Source: Lysobacter sp. FW306-1B-D06B | GTDB taxonomy: Bacteria; Pseudomonadota; Gammaproteobacteria; Xanthomonadales; Xanthomonadaceae | NCBI RefSeq assembly: GCF_038446665.1 | Contig: NZ_CP151802.1 | Location: 3,596,001 to 3,660,000, forward strand | DNA: 64,000 nt | Direction of reading: 5' to 3' | Shown: positions 29,450 through 37,700 of the stretch, piece after piece | Position numbering within the stretch: the first letter of the stretch is position 1 | Layout: each line of letters begins with the position of its first letter | Position numbers and translations under genes: made by a program | The notes under the pieces: model-generated | Seen by the model: the letters and a program-made list of their open reading frames with translations, nothing else | Databases searched by the model: none | What the model was told of the DNA's origin: nothing

Positions 29450-30883
29450 TCACTCGCCCGGCGGCAGCCTGATTTCCGCCACCGCCCCGCCGCCCTCACG
29501 GTTGTGCAGCACCGCCTCGCCGCCATGCAACGCGGCCACCTCGGCCACGAACGGCAAGCCCAGCCCGCTGCTGCGACTGCCGTTGCCGGGGCGCGGCAGC
29601 GAATAGAAGCGTTCGAACACCCGCCCTTCCGCGTAATCGGGGATGCCCGGCCCGCGGTCGCGTACCGCCACACATTGCGACGCACCATCAGCACGCAGCT
29701 GCACTTCGATCGCACTGCCGCGCGGTGCGAAGTCGATGGCGTTCTCGATCAGGTTGACCACCGCCTGGCGCAGCAGGAAGCGATCACCGCGCACGTCGGG
29801 CAGACCGGCCGGCAGGTCGAAATCGAGGCGGAGGTCCGCCTGCGCCAGCCGCGTGTCGCACTGCGCGGCGGCATCGGCGATGACACCCGACAGCGACAGC
29901 GCTTCGGGATGTTCGAGCCGTTGCCGATGCTCCACCGCTGCCAGCGCCAGCATCTTGTCGATCATCTGCGCCAGGCGCTCGCTCTGCGCGCGGATGGCGG
30001 CGACGAAGCGCGCGCGGTCGGGTTCGTCGAGCGGCCCCTCCAGCAGCTCCGCGCTGCCACGGATCGCCGCCAGCGGGCTCTTCATCTCGTGCGTGAGCGT
30101 GTGCACGTACTGCTCCACGTACTGCTTGCCTTCCAGGCGCACGCGCATGGTTTCCAGCGCCGAGCCCAGTTCGCCGAACTCGCCCGCCGCGCGCGGCGGC
30201 GCGGCGCGCTCGCCGGCGGTGACGGCGTTGGCGTAGCGGCGCAATGCGCCCAACTGCTTCGACAGCCACCACGCCGCCAGCAGTCCGATCACCAGCGACA
30301 CGCCCAGCAGCACCGCGCCCCATCGCCACACGGCGCGCTGGCTGCGCTCGATGAAGGGCGCGATCGCGCGGTTGGGCTTGGCGACCGTCAGCACGCCGAC
30401 GATGCGCCCGTCCACGTCGCGGATCGGCGCGGCGACATGCATCACGGTGGAGTTCGGATCGGCGTAATCGTTGCGCGTGGAGCGCGCGCCGTAGCGGCCG
30501 CGCAGCGTGAGATAGACATCGTTCCAGCGCGAGTAGTCCTTGCCGACATCGCGCCCGTCGCTGTCGAACACGACGATGCCGCGCGCATCGGCGACGTAGA
30601 TGCGGTACTGCGAGGAACGCTTGCCGAAGCCCCATATCTGCGCGCCGTAATCGCGCCGCGCCATCGCGCGTACGCGCTTGGCGAAGTCGCCGTCGTCGAT
30701 GCGGCCTTTGATGAAATCGTCGGTGGCCAGCTCGGCCAGGACATTGGCCGTGTCGACCAGCGTGTCTTCCATCGCCTGGCGCACGCCCGGCTTCACCTCG
30801 GCCACGAACACCTGCGCCAGCAGCCAGCCGGCCAGCGCGACGATGACGAAGTAGCCCAGGAACACCCGCAGTGCGATCCTCAT
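29450..30883 (-). CDS. creC: CreC, envelope-stress sensor histidine kinase
   Basis: CreC phosphorylates CreB. The 477-residue protein has helix 1 (6-27), a periplasmic sensor domain with RIYVADARGIVVFDS and TVMHVAAPIRDVDGRIVGVL, helix 2 (about 186-207), a HAMP-like linker, phospho-acceptor His265 (HTLTHEMKSPLAAIRG) and an ATPase domain with VVNLIENAIDFAP, RDRGPGIP and GLGLPFVAEV. The start at 30883 overlaps the creB stop by four bases. Confidence 0.92.
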   Translation of the reverse strand: MRIALRVFLGYFVIVALAGWLLAQVFVAEVKPGVRQAMEDTLVDTANVLAELATDDFIKGRIDDGDFAKRVRAMARRDYGAQIWGFGKRSSQYRIYVADARGIVVFDSDGRDVGKDYSRWNDVYLTLRGRYGARSTRNDYADPNSTVMHVAAPIRDVDGRIVGVLTVAKPNRAIAPFIERSQRAVWRWGAVLLGVSLVIGLLAAWWLSKQLGALRRYANAVTAGERAAPPRAAGEFGELGSALETMRVRLEGKQYVEQYVHTLTHEMKSPLAAIRGSAELLEGPLDEPDRARFVAAIRAQSERLAQMIDKMLALAAVEHRQRLEHPEALSLSGVIADAAAQCDTRLAQADLRLDFDLPAGLPDVRGDRFLLRQAVVNLIENAIDFAPRGSAIEVQLRADGASQCVAVRDRGPGIPDYAEGRVFERFYSLPRPGNGSRSSGLGLPFVAEVAALHGGEAVLHNREGGGAVAEIRLPPGE

Positions 30884-31554
30884 TCCGCGGTCTCCAGCGA
30901 GTAGCCCAGTCCGCGGTGCGTGCGGATCGGATCGGCGTCGGGCGCGACATCGCGCAGCTTCGCGCGCAGCGTCTTGATGTGCGTGTCCACGGTGCGATCG
31001 CCGCTTTCCAGCGCATCGCCCCACACGCGGTCCATCAGTTGCGCGCGCGAGAGCACCGCGCCCGGGCGTTGCAGCAACGCGGCGAGCAGGCCGTATTCGT
31101 AGCGCGTGAGGTCGAGCGCGCGGCCGCGGTAACGGATGCGGTGCCCCTGGGCGTCGTGCACGAATCCGGCGTCGACGGGCGCGGCGGTCGGCGACGGCTG
31201 GAGACGGCGCAGCACCACGCGCACGCGCGCGACCAGCTCGCGCGGCGAGAACGGCTTGGTCACGTAGTCGTCGGCACCGATCTCCAGGCCGAGGATGCGG
31301 TCGGCTTCGGCATTCTGGGCGGTGAGGAAGATCACCGGCAGGTCGCGCTCGCGGCGCAGTTCACGGCACAACGCGAAGCCGCCGATGTCGGGCAGGCCGA
31401 CATCGAGCACCGCCAGGTCGAAGTCCTGCGCACGCGCCGCGGCCAGGGCCTCGCGGCCGGTCAGGCAGTGGATCGCCTCGAACCCCTCCGCGTGCAGCGC
31501 GTGCAGCACGATCTGGGCGATGGCGGCTTCGTCTTCGACGAGGAGGATGCGCAT
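30880..31554 (-). CDS. creB: CreB, response regulator
   Basis: CreB is the OmpR-type activator of the cre regulon. The 224-residue protein has acidic residues EDE (7-9), phospho-acceptor Asp51 (LAVLDVGLPD), the KPFSPREL switch and a C-terminal winged helix (RTVDTHIKTLRAKL, THRGLGYSL). Order creB-creC-creD matches enterobacteria; creA is absent. ATG at 31554; the upstream spacer consists of GGGATTCGGGATTCG repeats shared with rlmJ. Confidence 0.92.
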   Translation of the reverse strand: MRILLVEDEAAIAQIVLHALHAEGFEAIHCLTGREALAAARAQDFDLAVLDVGLPDIGGFALCRELRRERDLPVIFLTAQNAEADRILGLEIGADDYVTKPFSPRELVARVRVVLRRLQPSPTAAPVDAGFVHDAQGHRIRYRGRALDLTRYEYGLLAALLQRPGAVLSRAQLMDRVWGDALESGDRTVDTHIKTLRAKLRDVAPDADPIRTHRGLGYSLETAE

Positions 31555-31556
31555 TC

Positions 31557-31690
31557 TTGGGGATTCGGGATTCGGGATTCGGGAGCTTGTGCTTTGGGAT
31601 ACGGTCGGCGGGGACTATTCTGCGCGAACGAACTTGGATGGTGGGCGCTGCGCGAGCCATCGAATCCCCAATCCCGAATCCCGAATCCCG
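31557..31690. repeat. GGATTCGGGATTCG-type inverted repeats between creB and rlmJ
   Basis: The left end has tandem GGGATTCG units (31560-31583). The right end (31659-31690) has GAATCCCCAATCCCGAATCC and a further unit, the reverse complement, stopping 9 bp before the rlmJ ATG. The whole divergent spacer can fold on itself. Confidence 0.85.
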
Positions 31691-31698
31691 GACGCCCC

Positions 31699-32559
31699 AT
31701 GAACTACCGCCACGTCTTCCACGCCGGCAACCATGCCGACGTGCTCAAGCACATCGCCGTGCTCGCCCTGTGCGATGCCCTGACGGCGAAGCCGGCGGCG
31801 GCGTTCGCGCTGGACACCCATGCCGGACGCGGGTTGTACGCGCTGGACAGCAATTCGGCGCAACGCACGGGCGAGGCCGAAGGCGGCATCGGCCGTTTGC
31901 TGGCGGAGGCCCCGAAGCACCCGGCCATCACCCGTTACCTGGCCGCCGTGCGCGCCTGTCGGCACGAACACGGACAGGCGAGCTATCCCGGCTCGCCCTG
32001 GCTGCTGGCCCACGCGCTGCGCGAACAGGACCGCATCGCCGCGTGCGAGTTGCTGCCGGAAGAGGCCGGGCAGCTGCGTTCGGTGTTCGCCCACGATCCG
32101 CGCGTGGCCGTGCACGAGCGCGACGGCTACGCCGCGATGAAGGCGCTGCTGCCGCCGCGCATCGGCGAGACCCGCTACAACCGCGGGCTGGTGCTGATCG
32201 ACCCGCCTTACGAAGCGCAGCTGGAGGAGTTCGACACCGCGCTGGGCGCACTGCGCGACGCCCTCGCCCGCTGGCCGCAGGGCACGTATGTGCTGTGGTA
32301 CCCGATCAAGCTGCGCCGCTCGCTGCAACCGTTCTACCGTCGCGCGACGACATTGCCGGCGAAGTCCTCGTTCGTCGCCGAACTGCTGGTGCGCGCCGAC
32401 GATTCCCCGCTGCGCATGAACGGCAGCGGCTTGCTGATCCTCAACCCGCCGTGGCAACTGGACCAGACCCTGGCCGGCGTACTGCCCCTGCTGGCGAAAG
32501 TGCTGGGTGAAAGCGCGGACGCGGCGGGGAGGCTGGAGTGGCTGGTGCGGGGGGCGTAG
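31699..32559 (+). CDS. rlmJ: RlmJ, 23S rRNA m6A2030 methyltransferase
   Basis: RlmJ methylates N6 of adenine 2030 of 23S rRNA with SAM. The 286-residue enzyme starts MNYRHVFHAGNHADVLKHIA, the family N-terminus. It has the SAM-binding region FALDTHAGRGLYAL and the catalytic motif DPPYE (LVLIDPPYEAQ), and ends with NGSGLLILNPPWQLD. ATG at 31699. Divergent from creBCD. Confidence 0.95.
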   Translation: MNYRHVFHAGNHADVLKHIAVLALCDALTAKPAAAFALDTHAGRGLYALDSNSAQRTGEAEGGIGRLLAEAPKHPAITRYLAAVRACRHEHGQASYPGSPWLLAHALREQDRIAACELLPEEAGQLRSVFAHDPRVAVHERDGYAAMKALLPPRIGETRYNRGLVLIDPPYEAQLEEFDTALGALRDALARWPQGTYVLWYPIKLRRSLQPFYRRATTLPAKSSFVAELLVRADDSPLRMNGSGLLILNPPWQLDQTLAGVLPLLAKVLGESADAAGRLEWLVRGA

Positions 32560-32599
32560 TCGCGCACGGCGGTTGCTTGCTGGCTGTTGTTCCTTGTCT

Positions 32600-32856
<257 letters not shown>

Positions 32857-32984
32857 GTTCGAGTGGGCAGGGAAAGCGTGGAAAGTCCCTGGAGAGTGCC
32901 GCCGTGCGGCGGCCCAGAAGCCCCCGCCTTCGCGGGAATGACGGTGACGTGTGTTGGGCGCACAAAGAGTGCCCACACGCTGCG

Positions 32985-33230
32985 GGCCTGGATCCCGGCC
33001 TTCGCCGGGATGACGGTGAAGTGGTTCGCCGCCGTCGGAGTGCCCTCGCACTGCAGGCCTGGATCCCGGCCTTCGCCGGGATGACGGTGAAGTGGTTCGC
33101 CGCTGTCGGAGTGCCCGCGCGCTGCGGGCCTGGATCCCGGCCTTCGCCGGAATGACGGTGAAGTGGTTCGCCGCTGTCGGAGTGCCCGCGCACTGCGGGC
33201 CTGGATCCCGGCCTTCGCCGGGATGAAGGT
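32985..33230. repeat. 71-bp tandem array of REP-like units
   Basis: GGCCTGGATCCCGGCCTTCG recurs at 32985, 33056, 33127 and 33198, exactly 71 bp apart, giving three full units and part of a fourth. Each unit is a REP palindrome CCCGGCCTTCGCCGGG, then TGACGGTGAAGTGGTTCGCC and GTCGGAGTGCCC. The units differ at only a few bases. Confidence 0.93.
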
Positions 33231-33232
33231 GA

Positions 33233-34147
33233 CTACGCCTGCAACTTCCGATCCGGCTCGAAGAAGCTCCAGCGCACTTCCGGGAACGACTGCTTCAGCG
33301 CCCGCTCGACCGAATTGATCTGGTCGATCAGCCCGCTGACCCCGTGCTCCTCGCGCATCTGCGCCTGCACCGACACCAGCACCTCGTTGCCCAACTGCAG
33401 CGTGATCAGACTGATGATGCGCTCGATCTCCGGACGCGTCTGCAGGAACTCGCGCATCTGCTGCTGGCGCGCCGGATCGACGCTCTGGCCGATCAGCATC
33501 GCCTTCACCTCGATGGCGACGAACACCGCGACCACGATCAGCAGCGCGCCGATAGCGATGGTGCCGACCGCGTCCCACAGCGGATTGCCGGTGACCACCG
33601 ACATCATCACCGCGATCAGCGCGAACACCAGGCCCAGCAGCGCGGCCAGGTCCTCGCCGAAGATCACCACCAGCTCGGCCTGTCGGCTTTCGCGGAACCA
33701 GCGCCACAGGCCGCGCTCGCCGCGCGCCTTGTTCACTTCCTGCAGGCAGGCGCGCATCGAAACGCTCTCGGCGAGGATGGCGAACACCAGCACGCCGGCG
33801 GCCCACCACCACTGCTTCAGCGGCTCGGGATGCTGGAGTTTGTGGATGCCTTCGTACAGCGAGAACATGCCGCCGACGGTGAACAGCATCACCGCGACCA
33901 GGAACGACCAGAAGTAGATCGCCTTGCCGTAACCCAGCGGGTAATCGGGCGAGGCCGGCGCCTTGGCCTGGCGCATGCCCAGCAGCAGCAGGAGCTGGTT
34001 GCCGCAGTCGGCCAGCGAGTGGACCGTCTCGGCCAGCATCGCGCTGGAACCGGTGAAGAACGCCGCCACGCCCTTGGCGACCGCGATCGCGAAGTTGGCA
34101 CCGAGCGCGAACAGGATCGCGCGGGTCGAATCACCACCACCGGCCAT
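33233..34147 (-). CDS. cation diffusion facilitator family transporter
   Basis: A 304-residue inner-membrane metal/H+ antiporter of the CDF family, probably exporting Zn2+ or a related ion. It has six predicted helices, the TM2 metal motif HSLADCGNQ, and in TM5 GEDLAALLGL, where the usual His of HxxxD is replaced by Glu as in the ZnT9-like branch. A C-terminal cytoplasmic domain has QAQMREEHGVSGLIDQIN. AGGGA precedes the ATG at 34147. Metal specificity unknown. Confidence 0.86.
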   Translation of the reverse strand: MAGGGDSTRAILFALGANFAIAVAKGVAAFFTGSSAMLAETVHSLADCGNQLLLLLGMRQAKAPASPDYPLGYGKAIYFWSFLVAVMLFTVGGMFSLYEGIHKLQHPEPLKQWWWAAGVLVFAILAESVSMRACLQEVNKARGERGLWRWFRESRQAELVVIFGEDLAALLGLVFALIAVMMSVVTGNPLWDAVGTIAIGALLIVVAVFVAIEVKAMLIGQSVDPARQQQMREFLQTRPEIERIISLITLQLGNEVLVSVQAQMREEHGVSGLIDQINSVERALKQSFPEVRWSFFEPDRKLQA

Positions 34148-34251
34148 GCCGTCTTTCCCTGAAGAGTTGAATGAGTGTGCGTAAGGCGGCGCGAGTCTAG
34201 CACCGGGGCGCGACGCGCCGGGACTGCACGCGCCTGGCTCTGCGCACAGGA

Positions 34252-34602
34252 TCAGTCGGCCAGCTCGCGCTGGGTCTTCTTCGGCAGCTTCGCCCGGACC
34301 AGCTCGTAGCTGCGGCGCAGCAAGGCCTTCAATTCCTTCACCGGGACGCGCGAAGAATCGGGCATCTGGACCCAGCGCGCCCGCGCCAGGTAGGGCGCCG
34401 GGATGAACCCGGGGCGGCCGGTCAGCTCCAGAAAGCGCTCGTCCTCGACCTTGAAGCTCAGGCTGCCCACGCCCTCTCCCTGCACGCAGACGACGCAGAA
34501 CATCTTCCCCGCGACGGTGAAGACCAGGTCGTTTTCCCACTTGATCGAGGACTCCACCCCCGGCCAGCCCCCCACCCAGTCCTGCAGTCTGCTTCCGTCC
34601 AT
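34252..34602 (-). CDS. MmcQ/YjbR family protein
   Basis: A 116-residue cytoplasmic protein of the YjbR (CyaY-like fold, double-wing) family, proposed to bind DNA but without proven role. Family landmarks are WPGVESSIKWENDLVFTVAG and FLELTGRPGFIPAPYLARAR, with WVQMP before the C-terminal helix. ATG at 34602. Co-oriented with the CDF gene and divergent from a GNAT gene, with only about 55 bp between start codons. Confidence 0.8.
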   Translation of the reverse strand: MDGSRLQDWVGGWPGVESSIKWENDLVFTVAGKMFCVVCVQGEGVGSLSFKVEDERFLELTGRPGFIPAPYLARARWVQMPDSSRVPVKELKALLRRSYELVRAKLPKKTQRELAD

Positions 34603-34657
34603 CGCCCCGCCCGCCCCGTGAAGAATGTGAATACGGGAAGTGTGCCAATATCCATCC

Positions 34658-35212
34658 ATGGCCGCGCGCGAACGACTCCCGCCCTGGCATGAACGGATGC
34701 GTCTTCCCAACGGGCGCGAAGTACTGATACGTCCGATCCGCCCCGAAGACGCAGAACCGATTCGCGCCAGCTTCTCACTGCTCCAGCCGGAGGAAGTGCG
34801 CCAGCGCTTCCTGTACGCGCTGAACGAGATGTCGCCTGAAATGGCGGATCGAATGACCCGCATCAACCCGAAGAACGAATTCGCCCTGGTCGCGGCCGAG
34901 CCGCTGCCGCCCGGCGAGGCGCTGGTCGGGGCGGTGGCGCGCATTGCCGTGGACGACAACGGCCGGGAGGCGGAATTCGCCATCCTGGTCAGCCACTACG
35001 TCGCCAACATGGGCCTGGGCCGCTACCTGATGACGCGGCTGGTGAAATGGGCGCGCGGCAAGAAGCTGGACTGCGTCTACGGCGACGTGTTCGAACACAA
35101 CCAGGCCATGCTCTCGCTGGCCGAATCGCTGGGCTTCGAACGCAGCGTGCAGCAGGAGCCCAACGGGCTCATCCGCGTGCGCCTGGACCTGAAGGGCAGC
35201 AAGGCGGCCTGA
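34658..35212 (+). CDS. GNAT-family acetyltransferase (Pat-like catalytic domain)
   Basis: A 184-residue acetyltransferase. LIRPIRPEDAEPIRASFSLL followed by QPEEVRQRFLYAL resembles the stand-alone catalytic domain of protein lysine acetyltransferases of the Pat/YfiQ type. The acetyl-CoA motif is degenerate (NMGLGRYLMTRLVKWARGK). Start unclear: ATG at 34658 or an in-frame GTG at 34640; neither has a clear ribosome site. The frame ends RLDLKGSKAA. Confidence 0.75.
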   Translation: MAARERLPPWHERMRLPNGREVLIRPIRPEDAEPIRASFSLLQPEEVRQRFLYALNEMSPEMADRMTRINPKNEFALVAAEPLPPGEALVGAVARIAVDDNGREAEFAILVSHYVANMGLGRYLMTRLVKWARGKKLDCVYGDVFEHNQAMLSLAESLGFERSVQQEPNGLIRVRLDLKGSKAA

Positions 35213-35317
35213 ACCTGGCGGGCGCGCACGGGCCGGCCCGTTCGAAGGGGTGACTCCGGGGGGCCTTGCGGCAGGCAGAACCGCGCGTCCACGGCGAGCA
35301 CCGCCGGGGGGCTCCAC

Positions 35318-36367
35318 ATGAGCATCAACGAAGAGCGCCTGAATCAGTTCCTGGGCCATGCGGTAGGCGACCTGGGCGCCGCGATCAGCGCGACCCTCAT
35401 GCTGGTCGGCGACCAGCTCGGCCTGTATCGGGCGCTGGCCACCTCGCCGATGAGCGCCGCCGAACTGGCAACACGCACCGGCACGAACGAGCGCTACATC
35501 CGCGAGTGGCTCGGCAACCAGGCGGCGGGCGGCTACGTCGACTACGACCGCGACAGCGACACCTATTCGCTCAGCGCAGAGCAGGCGCTGTGCCTGGCCG
35601 ACCCGGGCGGGCCGGTCGACCTGCCCGGTGCCTATTCGATCGTGGAAGCGACGTTCCACGCGCTGGAGAGGACGAAGGAAAACTTCCGCACCGGCAAGGG
35701 CATGGAATGGGGCGAGCACCACGCCTGCCTGTTCCATGGCACCGAGCGCTTCTTTCGCGCCGGCTACAACGCGCACCTCATCATGGAATGGTTACCGGCG
35801 CTGGACGGCGTCGTCGACAAACTGCGTGCCGGGGCGAAGGCGGCCGACGTCGGCTGCGGACACGGCGCAAGCACCACGCTGATGGCGCAGGCGTTCCCCG
35901 AATCGACCTTCATCGGCTACGACTATCACGCCCCGTCGATCGAGGTGGCGCGCGAACGTGCGCGCAAAGCCGGCGCGGGCAACGCGAAGTTCGAGACCGC
36001 CGACGCGACGGGCTACGCCGAAAAGGACTTCGACCTGATCTGCTTCTTCGATTGCCTGCACGACATGGGCGATCCGGTCGGCGCCGCGCGCCATGCGCTG
36101 CAGGCGCTGAAGTCCGACGGCTCATGCATGCTGGTGGAGCCGTTCGCCGGCGACAGCGTGGCGGAGAACCTCAATCCGGTCGGACGCGTGTACTACGGCG
36201 CGTCGTCGCAGATCTGCGTGCCGGTGTCGCTGGCGCGCAACGGGCCGGCACTGGGCGCACAGGCCGGCGAGGCGCGGCTGCGCCAGGTGATGACCGACGC
36301 CGGCTTCACGCGTTTCCGCCGCGCGACGCAGACGCCGTTCAATCTGGTGTTCGAAGCGCGGCCCTGA
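35318..36367 (+). CDS. class I SAM-dependent methyltransferase with N-terminal winged helix
   Basis: A 349-residue methyltransferase. The N-terminal third (SATLMLVGDQLGLYRALATS, then TRTGTNERYIREWLGNQAAG) is a winged-helix dimerisation domain as in mycobacterial Rv2258c-like and plant O-methyltransferase-like enzymes. The SAM site follows: AADVGCGHGASTTLMAQAFP (about 187-206), motif II FIGYDYH, DLICFFDCLHDMG. Substrate unknown; such enzymes often methylate small metabolites. GGGGG precedes the ATG at 35318. Confidence 0.83.
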   Translation: MSINEERLNQFLGHAVGDLGAAISATLMLVGDQLGLYRALATSPMSAAELATRTGTNERYIREWLGNQAAGGYVDYDRDSDTYSLSAEQALCLADPGGPVDLPGAYSIVEATFHALERTKENFRTGKGMEWGEHHACLFHGTERFFRAGYNAHLIMEWLPALDGVVDKLRAGAKAADVGCGHGASTTLMAQAFPESTFIGYDYHAPSIEVARERARKAGAGNAKFETADATGYAEKDFDLICFFDCLHDMGDPVGAARHALQALKSDGSCMLVEPFAGDSVAENLNPVGRVYYGASSQICVPVSLARNGPALGAQAGEARLRQVMTDAGFTRFRRATQTPFNLVFEARP

Positions 36368-36481
36368 CGGCGCGCGCTCAGCAATAAGGGCACGCATGTC
36401 GCGCCCAGGGTAGCGAGGGGGCACGCGTGGCGCGGGCAGGACGCCCGCGCCGCGCTTCTTCGCCGTTTCGCTCGCGACCGA

Positions 36482-36907
36482 TCAGACGACGGTCAGGGTG
36501 ACGTCGATATTGCCGCGCGTCGCGTTGGAGTACGGGCACACCTGGTGCGCCTTCTGCACCAGCGCTTCGGCCTGCTCGCGCGGCAGGCCCGGCAGCGAGA
36601 TCTTCAGCTCGGCCTGGATGCCGAAACCGGTCGGCAGCGGACCGATGCCGACGGCGGCGTCGATCTTGGCGTCGTTCGGGAACGCGATCTTCTCCTTGCC
36701 GGCGACGAACTTCAGCGCGCCGATGAAGCAGGCCGAGTAGCCGGCCGCGAACAGCTGCTCCGGATTGGTGCCTTCGCCGCCGGCGCCGCCGAGTTCGCGC
36801 GGCGTGGTGAGCTTGACGTCGAGCGCGTTGTCGGACGAGACGGAACGGCCGTCGCGGCCGCCGGTGGAGGTGGCGTGGGCGGTGTAGAGGACCTGATCGA
36901 GGGACAT
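36482..36907 (-). CDS. ohr: Ohr, organic hydroperoxide reductase
   Basis: Ohr is a thiol peroxidase that reduces organic and fatty-acid hydroperoxides using lipoylated partners. The 141-residue protein has the catalytic pair Cys60 (GYSACFIGA) and Cys124 (HQVCPYSN) and conserved Arg21. AGGAG precedes the ATG at 36907. It lies 114 bp downstream of ohrR in the same direction, the Xanthomonas arrangement. Confidence 0.95.
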   Translation of the reverse strand: MSLDQVLYTAHATSTGGRDGRSVSSDNALDVKLTTPRELGGAGGEGTNPEQLFAAGYSACFIGALKFVAGKEKIAFPNDAKIDAAVGIGPLPTGFGIQAELKISLPGLPREQAEALVQKAHQVCPYSNATRGNIDVTLTVV

Positions 36908-37021
36908 GGGAAGACTCCTGGTTGGGGGGACAACGACGGGGTGGCCTTGCGGCCGGGTCTCATGGCGCGCCCTCGAACGGCGCGCCGCTTGTACGGTGCG
37001 ATTGCCTTGCCGCGCGCCGCC

Positions 37022-37486
37022 TCAGCCGTTCCGGCCGAGTGCCTCGCGCAGCGATTCGAGCTGGTGCTTCATCGCGACGATCTCGTCCTGCGTGCATTCC
37101 GAGGCGCACAGCAGTTCCGACGGAACCGCGCGGGCTTTCGCCTTCAACGCCCGGCCCTCCTCGCTCAGTTCGACGATCACCTGCCGCTCGTCACGGCTGG
37201 CGCGCGTGCGCGTCACCAGACCCGACGCCTCCAGGCGCTTGAGCAGCGGCGTCAACGTCGCCGAGTCGAGGAACAGCTTCTCGCCGATCTCCGACACGCT
37301 CAGGCCGTCGCGCTCCCACAGCACCAGCATCACCAGGTATTGCGGGTAGGTCAGGCCCAGCGGCGAGAGCAGCTTGCGATAGACCTTGTTGAGCGCCAGC
37401 CCGGTGGAATACAGCGCGAAGCACAGCTGCTCGTCCAGATGCAGCAGGTTCTTCGCTTTGGGGGCCTTGGCGGTCGCGGTCTTCAT
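37022..37486 (-). CDS. ohrR: OhrR, MarR-type organic peroxide sensor
   Basis: OhrR represses ohr until its cysteine is oxidised by organic hydroperoxide. The 154-residue protein has the peroxidatic Cys22 ([10 protein letters not shown]), and Cys127 and Cys131 (ELLCASECT) in the same positions as in Xanthomonas campestris OhrR, where Cys22-Cys127 forms the sensing disulfide. The winged helix is [20 protein letters not shown]. The region upstream has an inverted repeat fit to be its operator. Confidence 0.95.
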   Translation of the reverse strand: MKTATAKAPKAKNLLHLDEQLCFALYSTGLALNKVYRKLLSPLGLTYPQYLVMLVLWERDGLSVSEIGEKLFLDSATLTPLLKRLEASGLVTRTRASRDERQVIVELSEEGRALKAKARAVPSELLCASECTQDEIVAMKHQLESLREALGRNG

Positions 37487-37505
37487 GGGTCGAAAATTTA
37501 CATAG

Positions 37506-37538
37506 CGCGCTATTCAATTGCAAGCGATCAATAGCGCG
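37506..37538. promoter_or_regulatory. inverted repeat before ohrR, candidate OhrR operator
   Basis: CGCGCTATT (37506-37514) and AATAGCGCG (37530-37538) form a perfect 9-bp inverted repeat around CAATTGCAAGCGATC. It begins 20 bp upstream of the ohrR ATG, in an AT-rich pocket of a GC-rich genome. OhrR is known to repress its own operon. Confidence 0.5.
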
Positions 37539-37700
37539 GCCACTGGAACGATGCGATCCGGCCGCGCCGATTCAGGCAGGTCATGCAGGAACCGGGTCTT
37601 CATCCGCCGGTCCCGTAAAATGCGGGCCTCTTTGCGCTGGGGGGTCACGGCCCTCCGGCGCTGCCCTCGTTTTTCACGTCCCCGCCCCCATCCCGATCCG

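Noticed and set aside
32985..33230. 71-bp repeats considered as a CRISPR array
   Set aside because: The whole 71-bp period is conserved, with no unique spacers, and no cas genes are in the window.
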